From: Tistrella bauzanensis
GTDB taxonomy: Bacteria; Pseudomonadota; Alphaproteobacteria; Tistrellales; Tistrellaceae
Assembly (NCBI RefSeq): GCF_014636235.1
Contig: NZ_BMDZ01000054.1
Location: forward strand, 1-40,335
Direction: 5' to 3'
Length of the DNA: 40,335 bases
Shown here: one piece after another, positions 25,710-37,733 of the stretch
How the letters are laid out: every line of letters starts with the position of its first letter
Numbering within the stretch: the first letter of the stretch is position 1
Program-made: the position numbers and the translations under genes
Notes under the pieces: generated by a model
Told to the model about the DNA's origin: nothing
The model's input: only the letters and a program-made list of their open reading frames with translations
Databases searched by the model: none

Positions 25710-26723
25710 TCAGCGGTTCTGGGCGGCGAACAGCTGGTCCAGCTTGGCGCCTTCCTTGAAATGCTCGGCCTGGATCTTGTCCCAGCTGCCGAACACGTCT
25801 TCGATCCGCACCAGCTTCAGCTCAGGGAACTGGTCGGCATACTTGGCGGCGATCTCTTCATCGACCACGCGGTTATAGCGGCGGGCGGCGATTTCCTGGC
25901 CGGGCTTGCTGTACAGGAAGTTCAGATAGCCTTCGGCGGCCTTGCGGCTGCCGCGATCGTCGACGACCTTGTCGACCACCGCCACCGGGAACTCGGCGAT
26001 CAGGCTCTGCGACGGGGTGACGACCTCGTAACTGTCCTCGCCATATTCCTTGCGGATCAGGTTGGTTTCGGCCTCGAACGTGATCAGAACGTCGCCGATG
26101 CCGCGTTCGACGAAGGTGGTGGTGGCGCCGCGTCCGCCGGTGTCGAACACCGCGACATGGCCGAAGATCTGCGAGACGAACTCATCAGTCCGGGCGACGT
26201 CGCCGCCGAACTTGTCCAGCCCGAACGCATAGGCGGCCAGATAGGTATAGCGCGCATTGCCTGAGGTCTTGGGGTTCGGGAACACCACCTCCACGCCGTC
26301 GCGGACGAGATCCGACCAATCCTTGATGTTCTTGGGATTGCCCTTACGGACCAGGAAGGATGGCATCGAATACCAGGGCGAGGCCTGATTGGGGAACTCG
26401 TTCTGCCAGCCCGGCTGGATCAACCCGCCATGCGTCACCAGAAAGTCAATATCGGTGACCTGATTGAATGTCACGACATCGGCCTTGAGCCCTTCCAGGA
26501 TAGCGCGGGCCTGGCGCGAGGTGCCGGCATGGGACTGGTTGACCGTGATCGTGGTACCGGTCTGATCCTTCCAGGCCGGAACGAAGCTCTCATTGATCTC
26601 GGCGAACAATTCGCGGGCGATGTCATACGACGCGTTCAGCAGGGCGTCGGTCTCGGCGGCCCGCGCCGGCGCGCCGGCGGCAAGACCGATCGCGAGGGCG
26701 GCGGCGAAAGCAAGGCGCTTCAT
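25710..26723 (-). CDS. sbp: Periplasmic sulfate-binding protein
   Basis: Encodes 337 residues. A signal peptide (MKRLAFAAALAIGLAAGAPA, cleaved about residue 22 at ARAAE) precedes a periplasmic binding fold. Family motifs LLNASYDIARELF, VNQSHAGTSRQARAILEGL, ADVVTFNQVTDIDFL and NPKTSGNARYTYLAAYAFG are those of Sbp/CysP sulfate- or thiosulfate-binding proteins. The ATG at 26723 follows GGAG at 9 bases; the ATG at 26738 is 15 bases upstream and overlaps that site. It delivers its anion to CysT/CysW. Sulfate versus thiosulfate preference cannot be decided from sequence alone. Confidence 0.92.
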   Translation of the reverse strand: MKRLAFAAALAIGLAAGAPARAAETDALLNASYDIARELFAEINESFVPAWKDQTGTTITVNQSHAGTSRQARAILEGLKADVVTFNQVTDIDFLVTHGGLIQPGWQNEFPNQASPWYSMPSFLVRKGNPKNIKDWSDLVRDGVEVVFPNPKTSGNARYTYLAAYAFGLDKFGGDVARTDEFVSQIFGHVAVFDTGGRGATTTFVERGIGDVLITFEAETNLIRKEYGEDSYEVVTPSQSLIAEFPVAVVDKVVDDRGSRKAAEGYLNFLYSKPGQEIAARRYNRVVDEEIAAKYADQFPELKLVRIEDVFGSWDKIQAEHFKEGAKLDQLFAAQNR

Positions 26724-26767
26724 CTGGCGGGGCTCCATATGCAGGCGTCATTGGGCGCGGGGACAGG

Positions 26768-26801
26768 TCGAACAGGGCGCAGGCTCGAACAGGGTGCAGG
26801 C
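26768..26801. repeat. Two-copy 17 bp tandem repeat
   Basis: TCGAACAGGGCGCAGGC (26768-26784) is followed immediately by a copy with one substitution (26785-26801). It lies in the leader of sbp, between the candidate promoter and the start codon. Confidence 0.85.
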
Positions 26802-26823
26802 ACCCCGGTCCCGGTGTGTGCCG

Positions 26824-26853
26824 AGAATGTGCGGTCAACGCCGTGAATGTCAA
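26824..26853 (-). promoter_or_regulatory. Candidate promoter of the sbp-cysT-cysW operon
   Basis: On the minus strand a perfect TTGACA (26848-26853) is followed, after 18 bases, by CATTCT (26824-26829). It stands about 100 bases before the sbp start, at the edge of an AT-rich patch (26850-26920). A second TTGAC lies between the two hexamers. Confidence 0.4.
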
Positions 26854-26883
26854 CGATTAAACATCAATTTCATGTTTTACGAA

Positions 26884-28308
26884 TTATATAACGTATTCGG
26901 TTTGTGTATTTGACATCAGTTCCGCGGCCAGACCGGCGGCGAGCGCTGCGACCTGATTGCGGATATCAGGCACCGCCGTGCTTTCCCAGAACACGCCCTT
27001 GGTCAGCGGCCCCACCGCGGCCAGCCGCCGATCGGCCCGGCCATGGGCATCGATCAGGCGCAGATCGTCGTCGACATCCAGCCCCAGCGCCAGGGTGTCG
27101 GCCCGGATATGCCCGCACCGGAACAGGCCGGCCAGCACCGGTTCGGCGGTATGGGCCAGATTGCCGCCGGGGCCGGTGCAGTCGACCGCGCGGGCGGCGA
27201 TCACCCGTTCGGCAGGACCGCCGCCGCGTGGCACCAGATCGAAGGCGGCTCGGTCGGCGTCGATATGACGGGCGCGGATGCGCATCGCGCGGACCAGCAA
27301 CTGGCCACGGGCGCGGGCATCGCCGATCCGCGTTGCCACATCCGGTGCCATCCGGTGGCGGTGGCTGTCCCACCAGGGCCGCAGATGGCGCAGGAAGCGT
27401 TGTTGCTCAGTCGTGTCCAGCCCGCGCCACAGGCTCTGGGTCACGGGTCGCAGGCCATCGATCACCGCCCGCCAACCGCCGCCACGGCCTTGGGCGGCCA
27501 GATCGGCCTCGGCCTGCCGTGCTGCCCGGCGCACGGCATGCAGCAGCGCGCTCAACTGCGGTGGGGCTGTTGCCGGATCGAGCGAGGGCAGCGGTGCCGG
27601 CACCGGCGCATGAGCGCGTGGCAGAAGCCCGCGCCGCGAGATGGCATGGATCGGACCGCGATGACCGCGATCCAGCAGGCTGATCACCACGTCGACCGCC
27701 GTCAGCCCGGTGCCGATCAGCATCACGGTTGCATCGCGATCGATGCCCTCCAGAGCCCCTGGCGCCCAGGGGTCTGCGGCATAGGCCGGGCTTGGAACGA
27801 GATCACGGCCGGGCGGAAAATTGCCCAGCGCCAGCACCGCCGCATCGACCGCATAGCGCCGGCCACCATCGACCTGCATCATGAATCCCCCGCCCGGCGC
27901 CGGCTCCAGGCCGACCGCGCTGTCATGGATCAGCTGCAGGTTCATGGCCTTGCCGCAGCCCCAGATCCGGTCGGCGATCAGATCCTGGATATACGAGCCA
28001 TAGATCCGCCGCGGCACGAAGCCGTCGCGGCCGGTGGGTTCGCATGGCCCCAGCGTGCCGGCATGGCTGTCCAGCCAGCGGATGAAGTGGTCGGGCTGGT
28101 CTGGAAAGGCGCTCATATTGCCGGCGCGGACGTTCAGCAGATGATGGGGGTTGCCGGTCGCATAGGCGACACCGCGGCCGAACTGGCTGTTGCGCTCCAC
28201 CAGCAGGATCTTGTCCTGCTGCCGGCAGCGGTCCAGAAGATGCACCGCCAGCAGGGCGCCGCTGAAGCCGGCACCGATGATCGCGATCGTGGTCCCTTTG
28301 GTCGCCAT
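26884..28308 (-). CDS. FAD/NAD(P)-binding protein, YdhS-like
   Basis: Encodes 474 residues. An N-terminal FAD motif (AIIGAGFSGALLAVHLL, about 9-25) is followed by FGRGVAYATGNPHHLLNVRA and MSAFPDQPDHFIRWL, a pattern typical of the uncharacterised COG4529/YdhS flavoprotein family. A second dinucleotide motif, VMLIGTGLTAVDVVISLLDRG, lies near the middle, and DCTGPGGNL near the C-terminus. The substrate is unknown. The ATG follows GGAGG at 8 bases. It lies upstream of sbp on the same strand, but the 160-base AT-rich gap with its own promoter suggests separate transcription. Confidence 0.85.
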   Translation of the reverse strand: MATKGTTIAIIGAGFSGALLAVHLLDRCRQQDKILLVERNSQFGRGVAYATGNPHHLLNVRAGNMSAFPDQPDHFIRWLDSHAGTLGPCEPTGRDGFVPRRIYGSYIQDLIADRIWGCGKAMNLQLIHDSAVGLEPAPGGGFMMQVDGGRRYAVDAAVLALGNFPPGRDLVPSPAYAADPWAPGALEGIDRDATVMLIGTGLTAVDVVISLLDRGHRGPIHAISRRGLLPRAHAPVPAPLPSLDPATAPPQLSALLHAVRRAARQAEADLAAQGRGGGWRAVIDGLRPVTQSLWRGLDTTEQQRFLRHLRPWWDSHRHRMAPDVATRIGDARARGQLLVRAMRIRARHIDADRAAFDLVPRGGGPAERVIAARAVDCTGPGGNLAHTAEPVLAGLFRCGHIRADTLALGLDVDDDLRLIDAHGRADRRLAAVGPLTKGVFWESTAVPDIRNQVAALAAGLAAELMSNTQTEYVI

Positions 28309-28467
28309 GCAAGCCGCCTCCGGCGATGAATGGAGCGCTCAGCCTAGCGCGTGGTGCAGGTCGGCGTCATGCGGCATGGACAGAAGCGCCCCCGATGACG
28401 CAGGATGCGCCCAATTGAGCGGGCGCCCCTGGCGGTGCCCGGACACGCAGTCGAGGAAGACAGAGCC

Positions 28468-29133
28468 ATGGCGGGCAGCGTCAACAAGGTGATCCTGATC
28501 GGCAATCTGGGCCGTGACCCCGAGGTCCGGAGCACCCAGGACGGCATGAAGATCGTGAACCTTGCCATCGCGACCAGCGAGAACTGGCGCGATCGGCAGA
28601 GCGGCGAGCGCCGCGAGCGGACCGAATGGCACCGTGTGGTGATCTTCAACGAGCGTCTGGCCGAGGTTGCCGAGAAATTCCTGCGCAAGGGCTCGAAGGT
28701 CTATGTCGAGGGGGCCTTGCAGACCCGGAAATGGACCGATCAGCAGGGCCAGGAGAAGTATACCACCGAGGTGGTGCTCCAGCGCTTCCGCGGGGAGCTG
28801 ACCATGCTCGACGGCCGCGGCGAAGGCGGCGGCGGTGGCGGCGGCGCAGGCGGCGGCGGTGGCGGCGACGATGAATTCGGCGGCGGCGGCGCAGGCGGCG
28901 GCGGCTTCGGTGGCGGCAACCGTCGCGGCGGCGGCGGTGCCGGCGGTGGTCGTGGCGGCGCCGGTGGCCAGGGCGGTGGTGGCCAGGGCGGTGGCTTCGG
29001 CGGCGGCTATGACGATTACGGTTCGGATTACGGCGGCGGCAGCGGCAGCGGCGGTGGTGCCGGCGGCCGGGGTGGCGCCGGTGGTGGCGCCGGCGGTGGC
29101 GGCAACGATCTGGACGACGAAATTCCGTTCTGA
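28468..29133 (+). CDS. ssb: Single-stranded DNA-binding protein
   Basis: Encodes 221 residues. SSB coats single-stranded DNA in replication, repair and recombination. The OB-fold (about 1-118) starts [20 protein letters not shown] and carries [19 protein letters not shown] and [14 protein letters not shown] linker of roughly 95 residues is almost pure Gly with scattered Asp, Phe, Tyr and Arg. The last residues DLDDEIPF form the acidic tip that recruits partner proteins. GAGGA lies 10 bases before the ATG at 28468. The gene is longer than the typical 160-180 residues because of the Gly linker, encoded by repetitive GGC/GGT triplets. Confidence 0.95.
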   Translation: MAGSVNKVILIGNLGRDPEVRSTQDGMKIVNLAIATSENWRDRQSGERRERTEWHRVVIFNERLAEVAEKFLRKGSKVYVEGALQTRKWTDQQGQEKYTTEVVLQRFRGELTMLDGRGEGGGGGGGAGGGGGGDDEFGGGGAGGGGFGGGNRRGGGGAGGGRGGAGGQGGGGQGGGFGGGYDDYGSDYGGGSGSGGGAGGRGGAGGGAGGGGNDLDDEIPF

Positions 29134-29175
29134 CACCAGTTTACAACCCGGCGGACACCCGCCGATACGTGTGCC

Positions 29176-29216
29176 GACGACGCCCGCGCATTCCTTGATG
29201 GGGCGCGGGCGTCGTC
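29176..29216. terminator. Bidirectional hairpin terminator between ssb and the aldo/keto reductase gene
   Basis: GACGACGCCCGCGC (29176-29189) is perfectly complementary to GCGCGGGCGTCGTC (29203-29216), with a 13-nt loop. It lies between two convergent genes. T-runs are weak on both sides, so it may be less efficient than the 3724-3761 terminator. Confidence 0.75.
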
Positions 29217-29231
29217 CGTTCCGAGCCCTGG

Positions 29232-30389
<1,158 letters not shown>

Positions 30390-30418
30390 TCACCGGCGGC
30401 TCACAGACAGTCGAGCCG

Positions 30419-30892
30419 ATGATGACCAGTGACCAGGATCCGCTGAACCTCGATGCCCAGCTTTGCTTCGCGCTGTATGGCGCGTCGCTGGCGATGACCA
30501 AGCTGTACCGACCGGCACTCGACCGGCTGGGCCTGACCTATCCGCAGTATCTGGTGATGCTTGCCCTGTGGGAGAGTGATGACGTCACCGTCGGCGAGCT
30601 TGGGCGGCGGCTCGGCCTCGACTCCGGTACATTGACGCCGTTGCTGAAGCGGATGGAGGCGGCCGGGCTGGTCAGCCGCCGCCGTGATCGCGACGATGAA
30701 CGCCAGGTGCGGGTGGTGTTGACCGATGCGGGCCACGGCCTGAAGAACCGGGCGCGGCACATCCCTGAGCAGATGTTCTGTGCGATGGGCATGTCGCCTG
30801 TGGAACTTGCCCAGTTGCGGGCAAGATTGAAGACGTTGCAGGCGCGGTTGGCGGAGGCGGCGGCCGGGGCCGGAGATGGCGCCGCCGACTGA
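30419..30892 (+). CDS. ohrR: Organic-hydroperoxide-sensing MarR-family repressor OhrR
   Basis: Encodes 157 residues. OhrR represses ohr until its N-terminal Cys is oxidised by organic peroxides. The block LDAQLCFALYGASLAMTKLY places that Cys at residue 16, and LGLTYPQYLVMLALWE is a strong OhrR signature. The winged helix (VTVGELGRRLGLDSGTLTPL, then LKRMEAAGLVSRRRDRDDER) is intact. Two adjacent ATG codons occur (30419 and 30422); either may be used and the ribosome site is weak. ohr follows on the same strand, with a dyad operator between. Confidence 0.93.
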   Translation: MMTSDQDPLNLDAQLCFALYGASLAMTKLYRPALDRLGLTYPQYLVMLALWESDDVTVGELGRRLGLDSGTLTPLLKRMEAAGLVSRRRDRDDERQVRVVLTDAGHGLKNRARHIPEQMFCAMGMSPVELAQLRARLKTLQARLAEAAAGAGDGAAD

Positions 30893-30925
30893 TCCGACCG
30901 GCTGTGATGCCGGGTCATGTAGATT

Positions 30926-30958
30926 TATATTGCACACAATTTAATTGATGGCAATATA
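30926..30958. promoter_or_regulatory. OhrR operator candidate: 33 bp nested dyad
   Basis: TATATTGC (30926-30933) and GCAATATA (30951-30958) are perfect inverted repeats. Inside them CAATTTAATTG (30937-30947) is also a palindrome, and both dyads share the same centre (30942). The inner sequence resembles the CAATT/AATTG core of known OhrR sites. It is an AT-rich island 160 bases before ohr and 33 bases after ohrR. Confidence 0.75.
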
Positions 30959-31117
30959 GTGGCGGGCGGCGATAGACAGGCAATGCCGGGGCATGCCGGT
31001 CAGGGCCGTGCACCCCGGATCTGACCGCAACGCAACATGGACAGGCCAGCCATCGTTGCCATCTACAGACGAGGCCCCGCCATTCGGCGCGCGGCCCCAC
31101 ACCAAGGAGCATCTGTC

Positions 31118-31531
31118 ATGCAGACCCTCTACACTGCCCATGCCACTGTGACCGGCGGCCGTGACGGCCGCGCGACGAGCAATGACGGCCAGATCGATCT
31201 GGCGGTGGCGATGCCGCCGGAACTGGGCGGCAACGGCAAGGGCACCAATCCGGAGCAGCTGTTCGCGGCCGGCTATGCCGCCTGTTTCCTGTCGGCGCTG
31301 AAGCTGGTGGCCGGTCAGAAGGGCGTGAAGCTTGGCGCCGACGCCAATGTCGAAGCGGCGGTGTCGATTGGCAAGGATGAGACCAGCTTCGGTCTGGCGG
31401 TGGTGCTGACCGCCACCCTGCCGGGTGTGGATGGCGATGTGGCCCATGGTCTGGTTGAAGCCGCCCATCAGGTGTGCCCCTATTCCAAGGCGACCCGTGG
31501 CAATATCGCGGTGGAGCTGAAGGTCGCCTGA
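31118..31531 (+). CDS. ohr: Organic hydroperoxide resistance protein Ohr
   Basis: Encodes 137 residues. Ohr is a thiol peroxidase of the OsmC/Ohr fold that reduces organic hydroperoxides using a reactive Cys pair. Both are present: Cys56 in AAGYAACFLSAL and Cys120 in HQVCPYSKATRGN. GTNPEQLFA and GRATSNDGQIDLAVAMP are further Ohr signatures. The ATG at 31118 follows AAGGAG; an in-frame start at 31037 adds 27 unlikely residues. It is controlled by the upstream ohrR through the dyad at 30926-30958. Confidence 0.95.
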   Translation: MQTLYTAHATVTGGRDGRATSNDGQIDLAVAMPPELGGNGKGTNPEQLFAAGYAACFLSALKLVAGQKGVKLGADANVEAAVSIGKDETSFGLAVVLTATLPGVDGDVAHGLVEAAHQVCPYSKATRGNIAVELKVA

Positions 31532-31755
31532 ACCCGGCACGGCCCCTGTTTCGGCCCGGAATATCAGGGGGCGGCCGCTGTGGTTGTTCGGCGGCGCAAA
31601 ATTGGTTAGCTTCGGGGACGATTTCACGATCGGCCGGCGGACGCGGATTTCCGGAGACGGAATGACCGCGCGCGTCGGCCGCGCGTGCGAGCGTACCCCC
31701 ACGAGCGCCGGCCGGCCCTTCATGGTCCGGATCGGTCAGCGCCGCCCCTCCGCCG

Positions 31756-31783
31756 GGGACGCCACGCCTGGCGTGGCGGTCCC
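31756..31783 (+). promoter_or_regulatory. GC-rich hairpin in the gyrA leader
   Basis: GGGAC and GCCACG (31756-31766) pair with CGTGGC and GTCCC (31772-31777 and 31779-31783), with one bulged G. The stem ends 23 bases before the TTG start codon, close to the likely GGGA ribosome site. A role in gyrA expression is inference. The rest of the 31532-31806 spacer shows no convincing gene; a weak TTGTTC/TTAGCT promoter pair occurs at 31584-31611. Confidence 0.45.
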
Positions 31784-31806
31784 AGTGCCAGTTCCGGGAT
31801 CGTACC

Positions 31807-34764
31807 TTGTCCGACACGCCCGTTCCGCCCATCGCCTCCGACATCGCGCCGGTCACGATCGAAGATGAGATGCGGCGTTCGTACCTCGACTACGCGATGA
31901 GCGTGATCGTGGCGCGCGCGCTGCCCGACGTCCGCGACGGCCTGAAGCCCGTGCACCGCCGGATTCTGTTCTCGATGCACGAGAGCGGCTATGAATGGAA
32001 CAAGCCCTTCCGCAAATCGGCACGTGTGGTCGGTGATGTCATGGGTAAGTACCATCCCCATGGCGACAGCGCGATTTACGACACCATGGTCCGCATGGCG
32101 CAGGATTTTTCGATGCGCCTGCGTCTGATCGACGGCCAGGGCAATTTCGGCTCGATGGACGGTGATCCGCCGGCGGCGATGCGCTACACCGAAGCGCGTC
32201 TGACCAAGGCCGCGAGCACGCTGCTGTCGGATCTCGACAAAGAGACCGTCGATTTCCAGAACAACTACGACGACACCACCGCCGAGCCGACGGTGCTGCC
32301 GGCGCGGTTCCCGAACCTGCTGGTCAACGGCGCCGGCGGCATCGCGGTCGGCATGGCGACCAATATCCCGACCCATAACCTGGGCGAGGTGATCGATGCC
32401 GCGATCGCGTTGATCAACAATCCCGAACTGACGGTCGGCGATCTGCTGCGCATCGTGCCCGGCCCCGATTTCCCCACCGGCGGCATCATCGTCGGGCGTG
32501 GCGGCAGCCGCGAGGCGTTGATGACCGGCCGCGGGTCGGTGCTGCTGCGCGGCAAGGTGGAGATGGAAGAGGTCCGCAAGGACCGGATGGCGATCATCGT
32601 CCGCGAGATTCCCTATCAGGTGAACAAGGCGCGGATGATCGAGCGGATCGCCGAGGCGGTGCGTGATCGCAAGATCGAGGGTGTGGCCGACCTGCGTGAC
32701 GAAAGCGATCGCGACGGTGTGCGCGTGGTCGTGGAGCTGAAGCGTGACGCGACGGCCGAGGTGGTGATCAACCAGCTTTATCGCTTCACGCCGCTTCAGA
32801 CCACCTTCGGCGTCAACATGCTGGCGCTGAATGGCGGCAAGCCGGTGATGATGAACCTGCGCGACATGTTGCAGGCCTTCATCGACTTCCGCGAGGAGGT
32901 CATCACCCGCCGCACGATCTTCGAACTGCGCAAGGCCCGCGAACGCGCCCATGTCTTGATGGGTCTGGGTGTCGCGGTGGTCAATCTCGACCCGGTGGTC
33001 GAGCTGATCAAGGCCTCGCCCGATTCGACCGCGGCCCGCGAGGCGCTGATGGACCGGCCGTGGCCGGCCGGCGATATCGCGCCCTATATCGCCCTGGTGG
33101 GCGAGCCCGACCGCAATGTCGTCGACGGCATGTACAGCCTGTCGGAGGCTCAGGCCCGGGCGATCCTGGATCTACGCCTGCACCGCCTGACCGGGCTGGA
33201 GCGCGATCGCATCGGCGCGGAACTGCGCGAGATCTGCGACAAGATCATCGAATATCTGAAGATCCTCAACGATCGCGCCCGGATGCTCGACGTGCTGCGC
33301 GGCGAGCTGATCGAGGTGCGCGACGAATTCGCCACCCCGCGCCGGACGGTGATTGAGGAGTCGGAATTCGACTATAACGTCGAAGACCTGATCGAACGCG
33401 AGGAGATGGTCGTCACCGTCACCCATGGCGGCTACATCAAGCGCGTGCCGTTGTCGACCTATCGGGCCCAGCGTCGTGGCGGCAAGGGCCGATCGTCGAT
33501 GGCGGTGCGCGACGAGGATTTCGTGGCGCAGATCTTCGTGCTGAACAGCCACGCGGCGGTGCTGTTCTTCTCGAATGCGGGTCAGGTCTACAAGCTGAAG
33601 GTCTGGCAGTTGCCGGCCGGTACGCCGCAGAGCCGGGGCAAGGCGATGGTCAATCTGCTGCCGCTGAAGGAGGGCGAGGTCATCGCCACCCTGATGCCGC
33701 TGCCCGATGACCCGGACATGCCGGAACTGGCCGAGGTCGATGAGGCCACCGCCGACGAGGCGGCGGAGGAAGCCGCCGAGGCGCTGGACGCGATTTCCGA
33801 CAGCGACGCCTATGTCATGTTCGCGACCGCCCGCGGCAATGTCCGCCGCAACCGGCTGGCCGATTTCGTCAATGTGATGAGCAATGGCAAGATCGCGATC
33901 CGGCTGGGCGAGGACGACCGGCTGGTGGGCGTGATGCCCTGCACCGGTGCCGATGACGTGGTTCTGGCCAGCCGCAGCGGCAAGGCGATCCGCTTCCCCG
34001 TTGGGGCCGTGCGGTTGTTCAAGAGCCGCACCTCCGATGGTGTCCGCGGCATTTCGCTGGCCGCCGACGACGAGGTCGTGTCGATGTCGGTCATCCGCCA
34101 TCGCGAGGTGGATGTGGATACCCGCGACAACTATCTGCGCTTCGCCAACGCCAAGCGTCGCTGGCTGGCGCAGTTGAAAGCGCAGGAGACCGGCACCACT
34201 GCCATGGTCGATGGCGAGGAGGCGACCGCGGTCGCCGATCCGGGCGACCTGCCGGCGGATGTGGGCGAACTTGCCGCGCGCTATGGTCTCGATCTCGAAA
34301 CCGCCCAGCGGCTTGAGATGGAAGAGGAATTCCTGCTGGTCATCACCACGCGCGGTTATGGCAAGCGGACCTCGGCCTATGAATACCGCACCACCAACCG
34401 TGGCGGATCGGGCATCGTCAACATGACGACCAGCACCCGCAACGGCCGGATCGTGGCCTGCTTCCCGATCGCGCAGGGCGAGCAGATCATGCTGGTGACC
34501 GATGGCGGGCAGTTGATCCGCACGCCGGTGGCCGGAATCCGGATTGCCGGTCGAGACACGATGGGGGTGATCGTGTTCAAGACCGCGCAGGACGAAAAGG
34601 TCGTCTCGGCCGCACGGTTGAGCGAGGCGGCGGACGAAGAGCCGAACGGCGCCGGCGATGTCGCGGGCGACGAGGGGGAGCAGGACGGCAACGGTGGCAC
34701 CGACCTTCGCACAGACGATGGCGATGCTGATACCGGTGCGGGTGGAGACCCAGTGGAGGACTAG
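31807..34764 (+). CDS. gyrA: DNA gyrase subunit A
   Basis: Encodes 985 residues. GyrA forms the DNA-cleaving half of gyrase, which introduces negative supercoils. The catalytic Tyr is in [10 protein letters not shown] (Tyr127). The quinolone region reads [19 protein letters not shown], with Ser88 and Asp92 at the E. coli 83 and 87 positions, the susceptible state. The GyrA-box QRRGGKG (about 555-561) starts the DNA-wrapping domain and separates it from ParC. An acidic insertion (about 633-665) interrupts that domain, and the C-terminus is a long Asp/Glu/Gly-rich tail. Translation begins at TTG (31807); no ATG precedes the conserved [15 protein letters not shown] block. coaD follows after 3 bases. 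Confidence 0.96.
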   Translation: MSDTPVPPIASDIAPVTIEDEMRRSYLDYAMSVIVARALPDVRDGLKPVHRRILFSMHESGYEWNKPFRKSARVVGDVMGKYHPHGDSAIYDTMVRMAQDFSMRLRLIDGQGNFGSMDGDPPAAMRYTEARLTKAASTLLSDLDKETVDFQNNYDDTTAEPTVLPARFPNLLVNGAGGIAVGMATNIPTHNLGEVIDAAIALINNPELTVGDLLRIVPGPDFPTGGIIVGRGGSREALMTGRGSVLLRGKVEMEEVRKDRMAIIVREIPYQVNKARMIERIAEAVRDRKIEGVADLRDESDRDGVRVVVELKRDATAEVVINQLYRFTPLQTTFGVNMLALNGGKPVMMNLRDMLQAFIDFREEVITRRTIFELRKARERAHVLMGLGVAVVNLDPVVELIKASPDSTAAREALMDRPWPAGDIAPYIALVGEPDRNVVDGMYSLSEAQARAILDLRLHRLTGLERDRIGAELREICDKIIEYLKILNDRARMLDVLRGELIEVRDEFATPRRTVIEESEFDYNVEDLIEREEMVVTVTHGGYIKRVPLSTYRAQRRGGKGRSSMAVRDEDFVAQIFVLNSHAAVLFFSNAGQVYKLKVWQLPAGTPQSRGKAMVNLLPLKEGEVIATLMPLPDDPDMPELAEVDEATADEAAEEAAEALDAISDSDAYVMFATARGNVRRNRLADFVNVMSNGKIAIRLGEDDRLVGVMPCTGADDVVLASRSGKAIRFPVGAVRLFKSRTSDGVRGISLAADDEVVSMSVIRHREVDVDTRDNYLRFANAKRRWLAQLKAQETGTTAMVDGEEATAVADPGDLPADVGELAARYGLDLETAQRLEMEEEFLLVITTRGYGKRTSAYEYRTTNRGGSGIVNMTTSTRNGRIVACFPIAQGEQIMLVTDGGQLIRTPVAGIRIAGRDTMGVIVFKTAQDEKVVSAARLSEAADEEPNGAGDVAGDEGEQDGNGGTDLRTDDGDADTGAGGDPVED

Positions 34765-34767
34765 GCA

Positions 34768-35292
34768 TTGAGCGGCAAGGGCATCTATCCGGGCACCTTC
34801 GACCCGGTCACGAACGGGCATATGGATATCATCAAACGCAGTCTGCGGGTGGTGGACCAGCTCGTCGTGGCCGTCGCGGGCAGCCCGGGGAAGGGACCGA
34901 TGTTCTCTCTGGACGAGCGCGTCGCGCTGGTCGAGGCGGAGCTGGCGACATTGCCGGCCGATCTCGCAGCGCGTGTCGAGGTGAAGCCTTTCGACACACT
35001 GCTGATGCATTTCGCATTGGAGCAGGGGGCGGGCGTGATCATGCGCGGCCTGCGGGCCGTGTCGGACTTCGAATACGAATTCCAGATGGCGGGCATGAAT
35101 GCCCGCCTGAATGGTCAGGTCGAAACCGTCTTCCTGATGGCATCCGAGAAGGTGCAGTTCATCTCCTCGCGCTTCGTGAAGGAAATCGGCCGGCTGGGCG
35201 GCGATATCTCGCAATTCGTCAGCCCGCAGGTCAAAACCATCCTGGATCTGCGCTTCGAAGAAGAGCGCAATGGCGGCCGTCAGCTCGGCTGA
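34768..35292 (+). CDS. coaD: Phosphopantetheine adenylyltransferase
   Basis: Encodes 174 residues. CoaD transfers AMP to 4'-phosphopantetheine, the penultimate step of coenzyme A synthesis. The nucleotidyltransferase motif IYPGTFDPVTNGHMDII is at the N-terminus; MRGLRAVSDFEYEFQMAGMN and the ISSRFVKEI motif are also present. Translation starts at TTG, with GGAGG about 9 bases upstream located at the very end of gyrA, so the two are likely translationally coupled. It is followed by a strong terminator. Confidence 0.95.
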   Translation: MSGKGIYPGTFDPVTNGHMDIIKRSLRVVDQLVVAVAGSPGKGPMFSLDERVALVEAELATLPADLAARVEVKPFDTLLMHFALEQGAGVIMRGLRAVSDFEYEFQMAGMNARLNGQVETVFLMASEKVQFISSRFVKEIGRLGGDISQFVSPQVKTILDLRFEEERNGGRQLG

Positions 35293-35319
35293 TCCGGCCC
35301 CGATCCAGCCACCGCCGAC

Positions 35320-35356
35320 CGGGACGGTGTCCGCGCACGCAGCGGACACCGTCCCG
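35320..35356 (+). terminator. Hairpin terminator after coaD
   Basis: CGGGACGGTGTCCGC (35320-35334) pairs perfectly with GCGGACACCGTCCCG (35342-35356), with a 7-nt loop and a following TTCCGTTCT. It lies 28 bases after the coaD stop and before queA, suggesting queA-tgt may have its own promoter or partial read-through. Confidence 0.8.
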
Positions 35357-35430
35357 TTCCGTTCTATCCACCCCCGCTGTCAGGTTGGCCGCCGGGCCTC
35401 CGACAGTCTGCAACCGGTGCCGCCTCTCTG

Positions 35431-37712
<2,282 letters not shown>

Positions 37713-37733
37713 GATCGGGGCCGATTGCGGGCT

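Noticed and set aside
32040-32130. Quinolone-resistance mutation in gyrA
   Set aside because: Ser88 and Asp92 occupy the E. coli 83 and 87 positions, which is the susceptible state.
33172-35349. 725-residue open frame antisense to gyrA and coaD
   Set aside because: It is the reverse strand of two certain genes with a shadow-type composition rich in His, Asp and Gln.
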